From Aquatica leii (lineage: Eukaryota > Arthropoda > Insecta > Coleoptera > Lampyridae): a stretch of DNA of 64,000 nt. Shown in pieces: positions 53,500 to 64,000 of this stretch. Position numbers and translations under genes: made by a program. The DNA is taken from contig CM069432.1 in the NCBI GenBank assembly GCA_035610365.1, positions 12,772,001 through 12,836,000 on the forward strand, written 5' to 3'. Each line of letters starts with the position of its first letter. Position 1 is the first letter of the stretch. Under the pieces are notes generated by a model. That model was not told the DNA's origin, searched no databases, and saw nothing but the letters and a program-made list of their open reading frames with translations.

Positions 53500-54618
53500 C
53501 AGCTCCGCTTTATCCGCTGGTCGCTTGGGACGGGCGCCCAGGGGCCCGGGCCCCAAATGGGCCAGCATCTCATTGTAATGAAAAAATAATGATAAAAAAA
53601 ATATAAATGAAGTGCGCTAATTAATTTAACCATTTTCCGAAAATAATCTTATATAATACACATGTTCTATTCATCTAGCGTCGGGTGATCGTAGGTACGT
53701 GATGCTCTTGCCCTCGCCTTCGCGGCACCAGTACCAAGGCACGTAGTTAGAGAGGGGACCTGAGCTTATGTTCACAAATATGCATCTAACTCTATCTTTT
53801 AGCATTAAATAAAAACGCTTTTAGTTATTTTATATTGTTATTGCATTATTGAGTAGTAGGTATTATTATTATCTCGACCTCTCCACGAGTCGACGCCAGT
53901 CGGCAGTCCGATTCTTTGGTTTTGCTGATTCCACTGTGAAAATTGTTTAATTGACAAATTGTTTTTCTTAGCAGTCATCAATATGCTTTATTTTTTTCAA
54001 AATTTTTAAACAAATACATAAACAAGCTTTTCAGTTAGTAAAAATAAAATCAATAATTAACTTTGTCTAGATATCTACATAATGAAAGTCTATTGGTACT
54101 TCTAAAATACAGTGTGAATTTTTTACGTTTCTAAACCGTTATAACTTGTCAACAACGTAGTGAGTGATTAAATTTGTTACAAAAAAGTGAGAGGTAAGAG
54201 GTAATATTTTAATAGTTTTAAGAATATCTAAGGATCGTTCATTCCACAATGGACATGTCCACATTTTGTGAAAACATGTTTTTTTTCAGTTTTCCACTAA
54301 ATTCTATCACTTCTATCGATATATCTATGTAAAATTAAAAAAGCCGGTACTTTGGTGTTTTAAATTTGACCTTAGCGTAACTCACTCAAACTGAATAGAA
54401 CATGTCCTCCAGTATCTGTTTAGACAAAACAAGACATACCTACACTTTTAGTTTAAGCAAAACCGTACATAACGTTTTACTAAATTTTTTCCAAAATATG
54501 AAGTAGATATTTAAAGAAATTTATTTAAGCAAACAGATATGTTATTAATGCATTAAAAACATATTCTGCTAAGTCTCAACTCCAAACGTTTTTCACATTT
54601 TTGTTAAATTCAATTTAA

Positions 54619-57470
54619 GTGGACATATACCTTTTTGAAATCACACTCCTCACATCAGGCGCAGAAAAAAGGAAAAAGATGAAGTTGCAAGAAAAAGTCA
54701 AGAAAAAATTAACAAAGATAACGACTTTTTTTGCTACAAATACAGAAAATGAAGGCCAAGAAGCAGGAGCCAGTTGTTCTTTTCTGTTGGAAGTGAGCCA
54801 GAATACTTTTGCAACTGGATCTGAAGCAATTGAACATGTAAATTTAGATAGACAAGATGATCTTATCACATTAGAAAATGACAGCAGATCTGATGTAGAC
54901 CGGTGGAGACAGTTATCCCAAAAGGCGACGAAATATCTGCGATTTCAAAATGGCCTGATTTTAAGACTGATCATTTTATTAAAACTGTGATAATTTTTAA
55001 ACCAAAGAGTGATCCCTTAGAAAATACTGAAAAAATTTATCAAGATGGAGACAAAGTTTATTACAGAGGATTAAATGAGAGCAACTTTTATAGAGTAAAA
55101 CCTAATGGAGGCAAAGAGAAGAGAGATTGGCTAATATACGACGCACATGTTAAAGCTGTCTATTGTTACCCGTGTAAATTATTTTCAATTGAAAAAAAAT
55201 GTTTAACTGATTTTGGATGTACCGACTGGAAACATTTGAAAAGTTTGCTTAAATCTCACGAAGAAAGTGAGTCTCATCTGAACTTTATGGTTACATTCAT
55301 TAATAACAAGATCATCATTAATTGGTGTTCTAGAGACTGACTTGAAAAAACCAGTAGAACGCGAAGCTGACTATTGGATAAAGGTCCTAAGAAAAATTGT
55401 TTCTTCTCAAGGATTAGCGTTCCGTGGATCCACTGAGGATTTAACGAGTCGTCATAAAGGAAATTACTTAAGTTGTCTTGTGTATTTGGCTAAATTTGAC
55501 AACTTTTTAGCTGAGCATTTACAGAGATATACAAATAAAGGAAAAAGGTCAGTTAACTATCTGTCTCACCAAATTTGCAATTAATATTTGGAAGTGATGA
55601 AAACAAAGCTTGTAGAAAATTTTATACTAGAAATTAAAGAAGCCAAATACTTCGCTATAATTGTAGACTCTACCCCGGACATCAGCCTTCAAGATCAGCT
55701 TACTTTTATCCTCATGTATGTAAAGGGCAATACGGTAGTTGAGAGATTCCTCGGATTTATACGGTTGGAGAGACACACTGCGGAGTATTTAACAAATGTA
55801 GATAAATTACAAAAGTTAAGCTCAGTGTTGTAAATTATCTATATAAATTTATATAGATAAATTAATCTAGATTCATATTTTTTATCTATTTCTATGTATC
55901 TAGATACAATCAAAAAATATATGTTATACGTATCTGTATATACATAATTTTTTATTTAAATTATTTAAATAATATTTAGGAAAATCGAGTGTCCCGTAAA
56001 ATTCAAGTTGCAATATACATGTTTTTCTTCAGTAATTTCCCGCATTTCATATAGTAGTTCTTCAAATGAACTCCATCTATTGTTGTTACTACCTAGATTA
56101 TTTCATCTATTATCTGTTATCTATATAAAGTTTGAATAATTTATCTATTATCTAATACTAGATAATTTTTGAAAGAAAAAAAATTATCTATATCTATATA
56201 ATTTAAAAATTATCTATTTACAACACTGCTTAGGCTTGGATATTGAAGACTGTCGAGGGCAGACCTATGATAATGCAGCAAATATGTCGTGTTGGTATAC
56301 AGGGTTTCAAGCAAGAATACAGCATTGTCATCAACCGATATTTATGTCTCATGTGCGAATCATTCTTTAAATCTTGCAGTAAACTTTGCACGTGAATCCA
56401 TCTTAGAAGTAACTGATTATTTCAACACTGTTCAAAGTATTTACACGTTTTTTTTTGGCTTCTTCTCAAAAGTGGAATTTACTGAAAGAAAGCTGCAAAT
56501 GTTTTGTAAAGAGATTGATTGAAACTAGATGGTCCGCCCGATTTGACGCTGTAAACAATTTACTTAAAAACTACAGAACCAGCAAACATACTTTTTTTCA
56601 GTTAAGCAATAATAGAGACAAAAAATTAACAGTTCGAAATGAAACCAAGGCTCTGTTCAATAAAATGGACAGATTTGAGACAGCTCTATTAACATTGATT
56701 TGGACAAGAATTTTGCAACGAGTGAAAACAACAAGCAAAATATTAGGAACTGCGAACCTGAACGTGTCATTTGGAGTAGAATTAATGACCTCTCTTTTGC
56801 CCTTTGTTGAAGAAATAAGAAATAATTTTAACGAAATTGAATTAGAAGCGAAAACTTTCTTTTGCGAAGACTGGGATATCTCAAACATATTATACAAAAC
56901 TGACAAACAAAGAGCAAAGAAAAGAAAAACATTTTTTGATGAAACAAGTAAAAGTGAAACAATTTTAAAGGGGAAAGAGAGTTTCAGAATTGAAATCTTT
57001 AATGTTATATGCAACAATATTACTCAAGATCTTTCAAAAAGAGTTGAACGCTACAAAGAAGTAACATCAGCCTTCTGATTTTTTACGATAGATAAAGAAG
57101 TCAAGATGTCAATTAATATTTTATGGGAGAAATATAAAAAAGATGTTGATGAAACCAAAGAGAACTTATATAATGAAATTACTCATTTTCTAGAATTATG
57201 CAATAATTTAAATAAAAATACAATTTATGAAAAATTTGAGATAAATCCCCAATATTTTAACTTTACTGCAAGTTTATTTGACGATACCAATTTCTAATGC
57301 GTGGTCTTTTTCAGCTTTAATAAAGACATATTTAAAATCAAATTTGGGTCAAGAAACCTAGACGCATTATCACTATTATATATAGAAAATGACGAACTAA
57401 AGAAACTGAATTGTGATGTTATTATATGGGAGATGGCTAATACCGAGTCAAGAAAGAAAGTTATATAACT
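54619..57470 (+). pseudogene. hAT transposase (ZMYM1/DUF4371 type), disrupted
   Basis: The N-terminus SGAEKRKKMKLQEKVKKKLT is typical of the family. A TTF-type zinc-finger region follows (DWLIYDAHVKAVYCYPCKLF ... WKHLKSLLKSHEESESH), then DUF4371 (EADYWIKVLRKIV, LAFRGSTEDL). In the DDE core, AKYFAIIVDSTPDISLQDQL carries the first catalytic Asp. After the MITE, DCRGQTYDNAANMSCWYTGF (YDNAANM, second Asp), YVSCANHSLNLAVNFA and RLIETRWSARFDAVNNLLK follow. The C-terminal dimerisation region ends in RNLDALSLLYIENDELKKLN then TESRKKV. Pieces are in several frames (breaks near 54990, 55340, 55585, 56330, 56520, 57078, 57297). Confidence 0.88.
55823..56228. mobile_element. 406-bp hAT-type MITE nested in the hAT transposase gene
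   Basis: Starts CAGTGTTGTAAATTATCTAT and ends ATTATCTATTTACAACACTG, inverted repeats of about 20 bp. The flanks GTTAAGCT and CTTAGGCT are a degenerate 8-bp target duplication. The uninterrupted text at 61216-61240 (AAAAATTAGGCTTGGATATT) shows the empty site. The interior is AT-rich with repeated ATCTAT words and no ORF. Confidence 0.88.
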
Positions 57471-57708
57471 TTGGTCTTGTGTCTTTTTGGGAATGTTTTT
57501 TTTGTTTGTGTTGTTTGGAATTTTCTGTTTTTTTATATTTTGAAATGTTATTTCTTAGATTTTTTTTCGTTTGTTTTATGGTTTCTACAATAAACGTTAA
57601 TAATTAAAGCACGTGTTTACTTGTTATAAAAGACTGACAACGAATAGTAATGAAGGGGGCTCTAAATCTCCAGCGTCCACGGTCCGAAGTTAGGTTAAAC
57701 CGGCACTG

Positions 57709-57716
57709 ATTATCGT
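57709..57716 (+). repeat. 8-bp target-site duplication (right) of the hAT element
   Basis: ATTATCGT, identical to 53492-53499, directly after the terminal CACTG of the hAT element. Confidence 0.88.
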
Positions 57717-57769
57717 TTATTCTAAGAAAATGACATATGAAACAGAAAGTTGTACAACAACAAAACACA

Positions 57770-58105
57770 ACATGAAGATAGATTATGGGTAATATTTCAA
57801 AGAGCAATGCAAAAAGAAACATGTTGAGCATCGCAAGAAAAAACAAATCGATAACATAGATAAGAGATGTAGGCATCAAAAGAGCACAACTAATATAAAG
57901 TTGCGCCAGACAAGTCGCTAGACTAGACAAATAGATAGAATCTTAAGATCATAGATTGAAGATCATATAAACATAAAAGAGAAAAAGGAAGACCATTTAT
58001 GGTATGACGATTTAACAAAACGGTTAGATCAAAATGGATTCAAACAGCGCAATACCCTAACGTTGGAAAAAAAAGCTTTTATCTAAAATAAATGTAAACG
58101 GAAGA
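57770..58105 (+). pseudogene. Decayed LINE ORF2 C-terminal fragment
   Basis: In shifting frames the text reads like the tail of an insect LINE reverse transcriptase: QRAMQKETC / MLSIARKNKSIT, IRDVGIK, KRKRKT / EKGRPFMV and KWIQTAQYPNV before a TEEE-like end at 58100. These parallel the RAMERKMLGI, GRPRTRW and WMQVAQDR words of such proteins. It is heavily degraded and directly follows the hAT element. Confidence 0.45.
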
Positions 58106-58433
58106 AGAAAAAAAAGCAAAATATGATTTTATTTTTCATTTAATACAGTTTAATACTTGAATATCAACCTCTCTAATGGATATTGGTTAGCATTATAAAA
58201 TTGTTGATAAAGTCTAATGTACAGTACCATATAGTAACTGTGGACAATTGTCGTGAAGGGTTAAATTTGCTTCCCTTTCTTGGTTTTTAATCACGGTTAA
58301 TTTCCTCTCTCTATGACCTCAGTCTGAGTGCGGCACTGTATCCAGCTAGTAGAACAATAGCTATAATATCCTTATTAACTTATCTAAATTAATTAGTGCG
58401 TAAAATAGTGATGTTTCGTGTTGTCTGATAATT

Positions 58434-60990
58434 CACTGGTCTGCATGAAAATCGGCCCTGATACCATTCTTGACGATTCTTATGTAAAATGACCTCCTGA
58501 ATCCAAAAATGAGCTTCGTTTTTACCCATCACCCACCTATTTTGGGGGGACCCCATTTTTATTTTATTTTTTGCATTTTTTTTAGATTTTTAACTTATAG
58601 CCGTTATACATCCCAAAGCAGGTAATAAAATTTATACCAAAGTATATGGCAAAAGTTTTGCTATAACATGTATATAGAAACAACAATAAAATACAAATAT
58701 ATAAGAACCGCAAAAAAATATCAATAAACAGTTACAAAAATTCACTGCACGACGCTGGCGATCTCAATACCACAAGCAGGTTTGAACAAGAATTTTCGAC
58801 AGGCTTGAACTTCTCATTATAGTATATTACATTGTTTGCTTAACTGCTTCGATCAGTACATCTATAGCTGTTGCAGAGTTAACTTGTCGATGTTTTAAAA
58901 GTGCTGGATTTTGTGTTCATTTTTGTTCATTTGTGTAAAACAGTAAAACTACTTTTACTCCGGATTTTTTCAAGTGACTAAGTGTGATTTGTGGTTAATG
59001 TCGGGCGTTGAATTACTGTTTAATTATGCCACGCGAGTGTAAAAATCATCCCGATAGCTTCTGCTATGTCTGCGGGGAATTAACTTTAAAAGCGCAACGA
59101 AAACCTCTTTCTCCGCTTGTTAAAACAGCTTATAAATTGTACTTTGATTGTCAAGTTGGCGACCAGGACAAGATTTGGGCTCCATCAGTTTGCTGTACGA
59201 CTTGTTACAGTAGTTTGACCAAATGGCTCAAAGGTAGCCGTAAATCAATGCTATTTGCTGTGCCCATGGTTTGGCGTGAACCTCGCTGTCATCTTACAGA
59301 TTGTTACTTTTGTATGACTTCCACCGTCGGGTTTTCGAGCAAAAGTAAGCATACAATTCAGTATCCCAATATTCCGTCAGCTCTTAGATCTGTTCTTCAT
59401 AACGATACTGTGCCAATCCGAGAGCCCCTAAACACTTATACTCTAGAGCCGGAAATTGATTTAAAAGACTCTGAGCCACAACCTGGGGCTTCGAATGATA
59501 CGTTCAATGATAATGAAGAGTATTCCGTAGATTTAGTTTTCGGCAACCTCACCTCCTCACTCAATCGGAATTAAATGATCTTGTCAGGGATTTGCAGTTA
59601 CCCAAGACTAAATCTCAGCTCCTAGGATCGCGACTAGAAAAGGGAGTAAAAATATCTTGTTACAGGACCAGACAAGCAACCCTGAAATGTCTTTTCTCAG
59701 AAGATAAAGGTTTAGTGTTCTGCCTTAATACAAATTTATTGATGACAGAGCTACAAATGCCATGTGGCCCAGACAAATGGAGACTGTTTATAAACTCATC
59801 AAATACAAGCTTAAAAATTGGCCTGTTGGTAAATGGGAATGACTTCCCATCAGTTCCAGTTGCATACTCTGTTGATACGAAGGAAACGTACGAAAACATC
59901 TTCAGAATCCTTGATAAAATTAGTTATCATGATTATAAGTGGAAACTTTGCGCTGACTTAAAAGTTGTTGCTCTACTCACGGGCCTGCAATCAGGATTCA
60001 CAAAATATTGCTGCTTCTTTTGTGAATGGGATAGCCGAGCCCGAGATAAACATTACATCGTACGGGGCTGGCCTCTGCGAAAAAATCTTATTCCTGGTCA
60101 GAAAAATGTCGCTCACAATCCTTTGGTTCCGAAGAAAAATATATACTTACCACCTTTACACATCAAACTTGGATTGATCAAGCAGTTTGTGAAAGCAATG
60201 GACAAGACAGGTGGCGCATTTCAATTTTTGAAAACTAAATTTCCTTGTCTTAGCGAAGCTAAAATCAAAGAAGGCGGTTTTGTTGGTCCCCAGATTAGAC
60301 AACTCTTCCAAGATTCGACGTTTATTGAATACCTAAATCGAAAAAAAAAACGAGCTTGGCTTGCATTTCAAAACGTTTGTAAGAACTTCCTGGGTAACCA
60401 CAAAAGTGAAGATTATGTCGCTCACTTCGAGGAACTGCTTTTAGCGTACAAGGACATAGGATGTAACATGTCTCTTAAAGTTCACTTCCTTCACTCGCAT
60501 CTGGACTTTTTCCCTGAAAATTTAGGAGCATTCTCGGATGAACACGGGGAACGGTACCATCAAGACATCGCTAAGCTGGAGAAGAGATTTTCAGCGGAGT
60601 GGAATGCAAGCATATTGGCGGAGTACTGCTGGTCTTTAAAACGAGAGAGCTGTACCTCAGGGTATAAAAGGAAAGCAAGCACCAAGTAACGATGAATATC
60701 TTTTTATTTATTACTGTGTATAGCTAAAATAGTTCTTTTTCCCATTTAAATTAAATTCATGTCCATATATTTATTATCATAATAATTATTATAATTATTA
60801 TTATCGTTCGATAAATAAATTATAATTAATTTATCGAAAAGTGGTAAAATTAGAGATTTGGGGCTCCCTCGAAAATGGTGGGTGATGGAAGAAAACGAAA
60901 GACATATTTTGATTCAGGACGTCATTTTACATAAGAATCACCCGGAATAGTGTCAGGGCTCGATAAAAAATATTTTTTTGCAGACCAGTG
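58434..60990 (+). mobile_element. CACTG-type (CMC, Chapaev/EnSpm-like) DNA transposon
   Basis: Long imperfect terminal inverted repeats of about 105 bp: CACTGGTCTGCATGAAAATC on the left and the reverse complement CACTGGTCTGCAAAAAAATA on the right, both continuing to ATTCTTATGTAAAATGAC and CATCACCCACC. ATT flanks each side (58431-58433, 60991-60993), a possible 3-bp target duplication. It encodes one transposase, broken by a frameshift. CACT[AG]-starting ends with a 3-bp duplication suggest the CMC superfamily; this placement is inference. Confidence 0.82.
59026..60689 (+). pseudogene. Transposase of the CACTG-type element, one frameshift
   Basis: ATG at 59026 (MPRECKNHPDSFCYVCGEL). The N-terminal zinc-binding part has CYVCG, WAPSVCCTTCYSSLTKWL and CHLTDCYFCMTSTVG. 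Near 59550-59570 the frame shifts; LTQSELNDLVRDLQLPKTKS leads into the catalytic half. That half has LFINSSNTSLKIGLLVNGND (the family usually has Asp where this reads Asn, FIN), KWKLCADLKVVALLTGLQSG, KYCCFFCEWDSRARDKHY, IYLPPLHIKLGLIKQFVKAM, GNHKSEDYVAHFEELLLAYK and SDEHGERYHQDIAKLEKRFS. The stop is at 60687. This belongs to a very widespread insect repetitive protein family. Apart from the frameshift and the Asn, the frame is intact, so the copy is fairly young. Confidence 0.82.
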
Positions 60991-62690
60991 ATTTGGAAGT
61001 GATGAAAACAAAACTTGTAGAGAATTTTATACTAGTAATTAAAGAAACCAAATACTTCGCTATAATTGTAGATTCTACCCCGGACATTAAGCTTCAAGAT
61101 CAGCTTACTTTTATCCTCATGTATGTAAAGGGCAATACGGTAGTTGAGAGATTCATCGGATTTATTGGGTTGGAGAGACACACTGCGGAGTATTTAACAA
61201 ATGTAGTTATAGATAAATTACAAAAATTAGGCTTGGATATTAAAGACTGTCGAGGGCAGATCTATGATAATGCAGCAAATATGTCGTGTTGGTATACAGG
61301 GCTTCAAGCAAGAATACGAGCATTGTCATCAACCGCTATTTATGTCTCATGTGCGAATCATTCTTTAAATCTTGCAGTAAACTTTGCATGTGAATCCATC
61401 TTAGAAGTAATTATTTCAACACTGTTCAAAGCATTTACACGTTTTTTTCGGCTTCTCCTTAAAGATGGAATTTACTGAAAGAAAGCTGCAAATGTTTTAT
61501 AAAGAAATTGATTGAAACTAGATGGTCTGCCCGATTTGACGCTGTAAACAATTTACTTAAAAACTACAGAACCAACAAACATACTTTTTTTAGTTAAGCA
61601 ATAACAGAGACGAAAAATCAGCAGTTCGAAATGAAGTCAAGGCTCTGTTCAATAAAATGGACACATTTGAGACAGCTCTATTAACATTGATTTGGACAAG
61701 AGTTTTGCAACGAGTGAATGCAACAAGCAAAATATTAGAAACTGCGGACCTGAACGTGTCATTTGGAGTAGAATTAATGACATCTCGTTTGCCCTTTGTT
61801 GAAGAAATAAGAAATAATTTTAACGAAATTGAATTAGAAGTGAAAACTTTCTATTGCGAAGACGAGGATATCTCAAACATATTATACAAAACTGACATTC
61901 AAAGAGCAAAGAAAAGAAAAACATTTTTTGATGAAACAAGTAAAAGTGAAACAATTTTAAAGGGGAAAGAGAGTTTCAGAATTGAAATCTTTAATGTTAT
62001 ATGCAACAATATTACTCAAGATCTTTCAAAGAGAGTTGAATGCTACAAAGAAGTAACATCAGCCTTTAGATTTTTTTTACGATAGATAAAGAAGAAGTCA
62101 AGATGTCAATTAATATTTTATGCGAGGAATATAGAAAAGATGTTGATGAAACCAAAGAGAACTTATATAATGAAATTACTCATTTTCTAGAATTATGCAA
62201 TAATTTAAATAAAAATACAATTTATGAAAAATTTGAGATCATACAAAATGTAAAAGCACTTACTTTCCCCAATATTTTAACTTACTGCAAATTTATTTGA
62301 CGATACAAATTTCTAATGCGTCAGGTGAGCGGTCTTTTTCAGCTTTAAAAAGAATAAAGACATATTTTAGGTCAAATTTGGGCCAAGAAAACCTAGACGC
62401 ATTATCACTATTATATATAGAAAATGACTACTGAATTGTGATAAGTTTGCTAATACCAAGTCAAGAAAGAAAGTTTTGTCTTGTGCATTTTTTGGAATAT
62501 GTTTTTTTTTTGTTTGTGTTATTTGGAATTTTCTGTTTTTTTTATATTTTGAAATGTTATTTTTTAGAATTTTTTTTCGTTTGTTTTATGGGTTTTACAA
62601 TAAACAATAATAATTAAAGCATGTGTTTACTTGTTATAAAAAACTGACAACGAATAGTAATGAAGGGGACCCCTAAATGTCTCTGGAAAA
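60991..62690 (+). pseudogene. Partial hAT copy: 3' half of the transposase and 3' UTR
   Basis: A near-identical copy of 55580-57660 without the MITE. Core: TKYFAIIVDSTPDIKLQDQL, GLDIKDCRGQIYDNAANMSC, YVSCANHSLNLAVNFACESI. It then continues in further frames through MDTFETALLTLIWTRVLQRV, GVELMTSRLPFVEEIRNNFN and the dimerisation region SGERSFSALKRIKTYF / ENLDALSLLYIEND near 62320-62420. The left edge coincides exactly with the end of the CACTG-type element. The right edge lies near 62690 (AATGAAGGGGACCCCTAAAT), where the terminal repeat is missing. Frame breaks at about 61478, 61520-61650 and 62085. Confidence 0.86.
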
Positions 62691-63589
62691 TTTATGTGTA
62701 AAGAGAAAATCATGATATCAAAAATTATTGATTAACAATTCTGCAACTATGACGATAAACACTTTCTTAAAATACTGCCACCTTTATAAAATCGCAATTA
62801 GGGGTAACAACAACTGCTCCAACCATTTTTAGGTTTATAATTCTTCACTTTCTATGGAATAAATTGTTGCTTTTACTGAATTTTAAATAAAGAAAAACTA
62901 GTTTCTTTTAAAAGTATTAAATAATTTCCGTTGTTATTACATAAATAGCATAAAATTGATTTTCAAAAAATAACACCCCGCGTGAATGGCACAGACACTA
63001 TATATTTTCATCAATTAACAAAGAAAACATTTCAAAAAATACTGTTATGTTATATTTAGAAAGAACAAACAGCCATGAACCAAATTAATGTAATGTAATT
63101 AAATCAATTACTTTGCATTAAATTGGATGAAACGATGTAAAACGCATATTAAATGTGTCGTTAGAAAATGTAAACAAACTTTCACTAATTCATATTCAAT
63201 ATGAGAACATTAAATCGGTTGAAATGAGAAAAACAAATATCTATTTAAATATAATTATAGATTATGAAAATAAATATTATCTTATAGAAAAATAAGTCAT
63301 TCATTATAATTTAGGATTATCCAAAACCTCATCTATCTACAAGTTCCATTAATTAAAAGAAGGGGGATGATGTATATAAGTGCTATAGAAGTTAAAGATA
63401 AACAAGGTTAAAGGTTATGACAGATAAGCATAAATTTATAGCGTCAAGGTTTTTACTGAAACGTACTAATTTTTTAATATTAGTTTTAAACCGATATTAT
63501 TTAATTAGTCAATTACTTTTCTAGTGTAATTCTTTCTGTTAACTATCAGTCAACATACATATAAAATACGTTTATGTAATATAGCAAAA
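62691..63589. other. AT-rich stretch; possible promoter at its right end
   Basis: No gene or element recognised. Close to the exon at 63590 there are ATCAGTCAAC (63545, initiator-like) and CATATAAAATA (63558, TATA-like), although their order is not the standard one. Confidence 0.35.
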
Positions 63590-63688
63590 ATGTTATACCG
63601 TTCTATGAAGTATAAAGTAATCGCTCGAGCTGTATCTTTGCTTACAATGATATCGGCCTTAGCACATGCGAAGATGGGATTAGGTCAA
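63590..63688 (+). CDS. Candidate first exon encoding a signal peptide
   Basis: ATG at 63590 (context CAAAAATG) opens 33 codons up to a consensus-like donor CAA|GTGAGT at 63689, phase 0. The peptide MLYRSMKYKVIARAVSLLTM continues ISALAHAKMGLGQ. From Met6 it has a short basic n-region, a hydrophobic core (ARAVSLLTMISALA) and an AxA cleavage site (AHA), so it looks like a secretory signal peptide. The frame stays open only to 63787 if unspliced, ending in a different, cysteine-rich composition. The gene would continue right of the window. The protein is not recognised. Confidence 0.45.
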
Positions 63689-64000
63689 GTGAGTTTACTC
63701 TGGTGTTTTTATTGCATCGTGCAGTGTGTACAACAAACTTTATTCATGGTAGTATTTTTTTGTACTAATATTCTGAGAAAACATTAAAGATATGGTACTG
63801 GCTTTTTATTAGTGGTTTTGATTATGTATTGAGAAGAGTTCATAAAACCAATGTAATTTTTTTTAAACGAAGATTGTGATTTATTCACTAGATGCAACCT
63901 GTAATAAGACGTTTAAAAATAACTAAAAACAATTTCTCATAGTTGTATTTATTGCTTCTTAGTAGTAATAGTGCGATAACAAGTATTAATTTTGTTGAGT
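63689..64000. other. Presumed intron or intergenic sequence to the window edge
   Basis: AT-rich; no further exon recognised before the window ends. Confidence 0.35.

Larger units (their letters stand above)
53500..57708 (+). mobile_element. Complete hAT (ZMYM1-type) transposon with target duplication
   Basis: The left end CAGCTCCGCTTTATCC and the reverse complement of the right end CAGTGCCGGTTTAACCTAAC form imperfect inverted repeats, flanked by identical 8-bp ATTATCGT. A GC-rich subterminal patch GGGCGCCCAGGGGCCCGGGC lies near 53538. The transposase (54619-57470) is broken by stops, frameshifts and a 406-bp MITE at 55823-56228. A partial close copy of its 3' half lies at 60991-62690. Confidence 0.9.

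Noticed and set aside
1..64000. Prokaryotic-type systems: CRISPR arrays, operons, toxin-antitoxin, phage or defence loci
   Set aside because: The sequence is clearly eukaryotic and TE-rich. There are no evenly spaced repeat-spacer arrays, ribosome-binding sites or clustered overlapping genes.

Overview
This is AT-rich eukaryotic DNA, most likely from an insect. The assignment rests on the repeat families present: R2-like, RTE-like, Penelope, copia, Ty3/gypsy, ZMYM1-type hAT, CACTG-type (Chapaev/EnSpm-like), Harbinger, Tc1, Mutator-like and Helentron-like elements, plus short repeats ending in ACCCTGTATA. No continuous cellular protein gene is visible. The window is mostly decayed transposable elements, many nested, with one good tRNA gene and a few candidate host exons. 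Species and order cannot be fixed from sequence alone; a beetle or another TE-rich insect is plausible.

Layout. 1-1260: minus-strand Gag/protease of an LTR element cut by the window edge. 3732-3805: tRNA-Asn(GUU), with an antisense 21-nt tRNA-Asn fragment 120 bp upstream. 5557-8960: minus-strand Ty3/gypsy element with damaged catalytic sites. 9331-11045: minus-strand deletion copy of a hAT element. 12981-14362: two tandem non-autonomous Helentron-like units. 14454-22107: a plus-strand hAT element of the same family, split at 16868 by an almost full-length R2-clade retrotransposon (about 16868-21110). 23793-24830: Penelope fragment. 25864-26908: short TTAA-flanked element with a Mutator-like ORF fragment. 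27130-27913: Harbinger fragment. 28060-32040: copia element with an RTE-like LINE nested in its RT gene between 13-bp target duplications. 32045-34105: second Ty3/gypsy pol remnant. 40295-40888: Tc1-like fragment. 40969-41103: a promoter with heat-shock elements, TATA box and initiator. 42789-44500: element with inverted ends. 45004-47872: head-to-head inverted copies of an unidentified repeat. 48494-49549: DUF7869-like pseudogene. 53500-57708: hAT element with a perfect 8-bp target duplication and a 406-bp MITE inside it. 58434-60990: CACTG-type transposon abutting a 3' copy of that hAT (60991-62690).

Candidate host sequence: a first coding exon at 22792-22873 and a terminal exon at 36123-36301 are on the same strand and in compatible phase, so the TEs between them may fill one 13-kb intron. 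A signal-peptide-encoding first exon lies at 63590-63688.

The most notable observations are the R2-like element at a 28S-target-like sequence in a hAT transposase gene, the heat-shock-type promoter with no obvious downstream ORF, the head-to-head inverted repeat, and the CACTG element joined exactly to a partial hAT copy. I see no clearly new multi-gene system.
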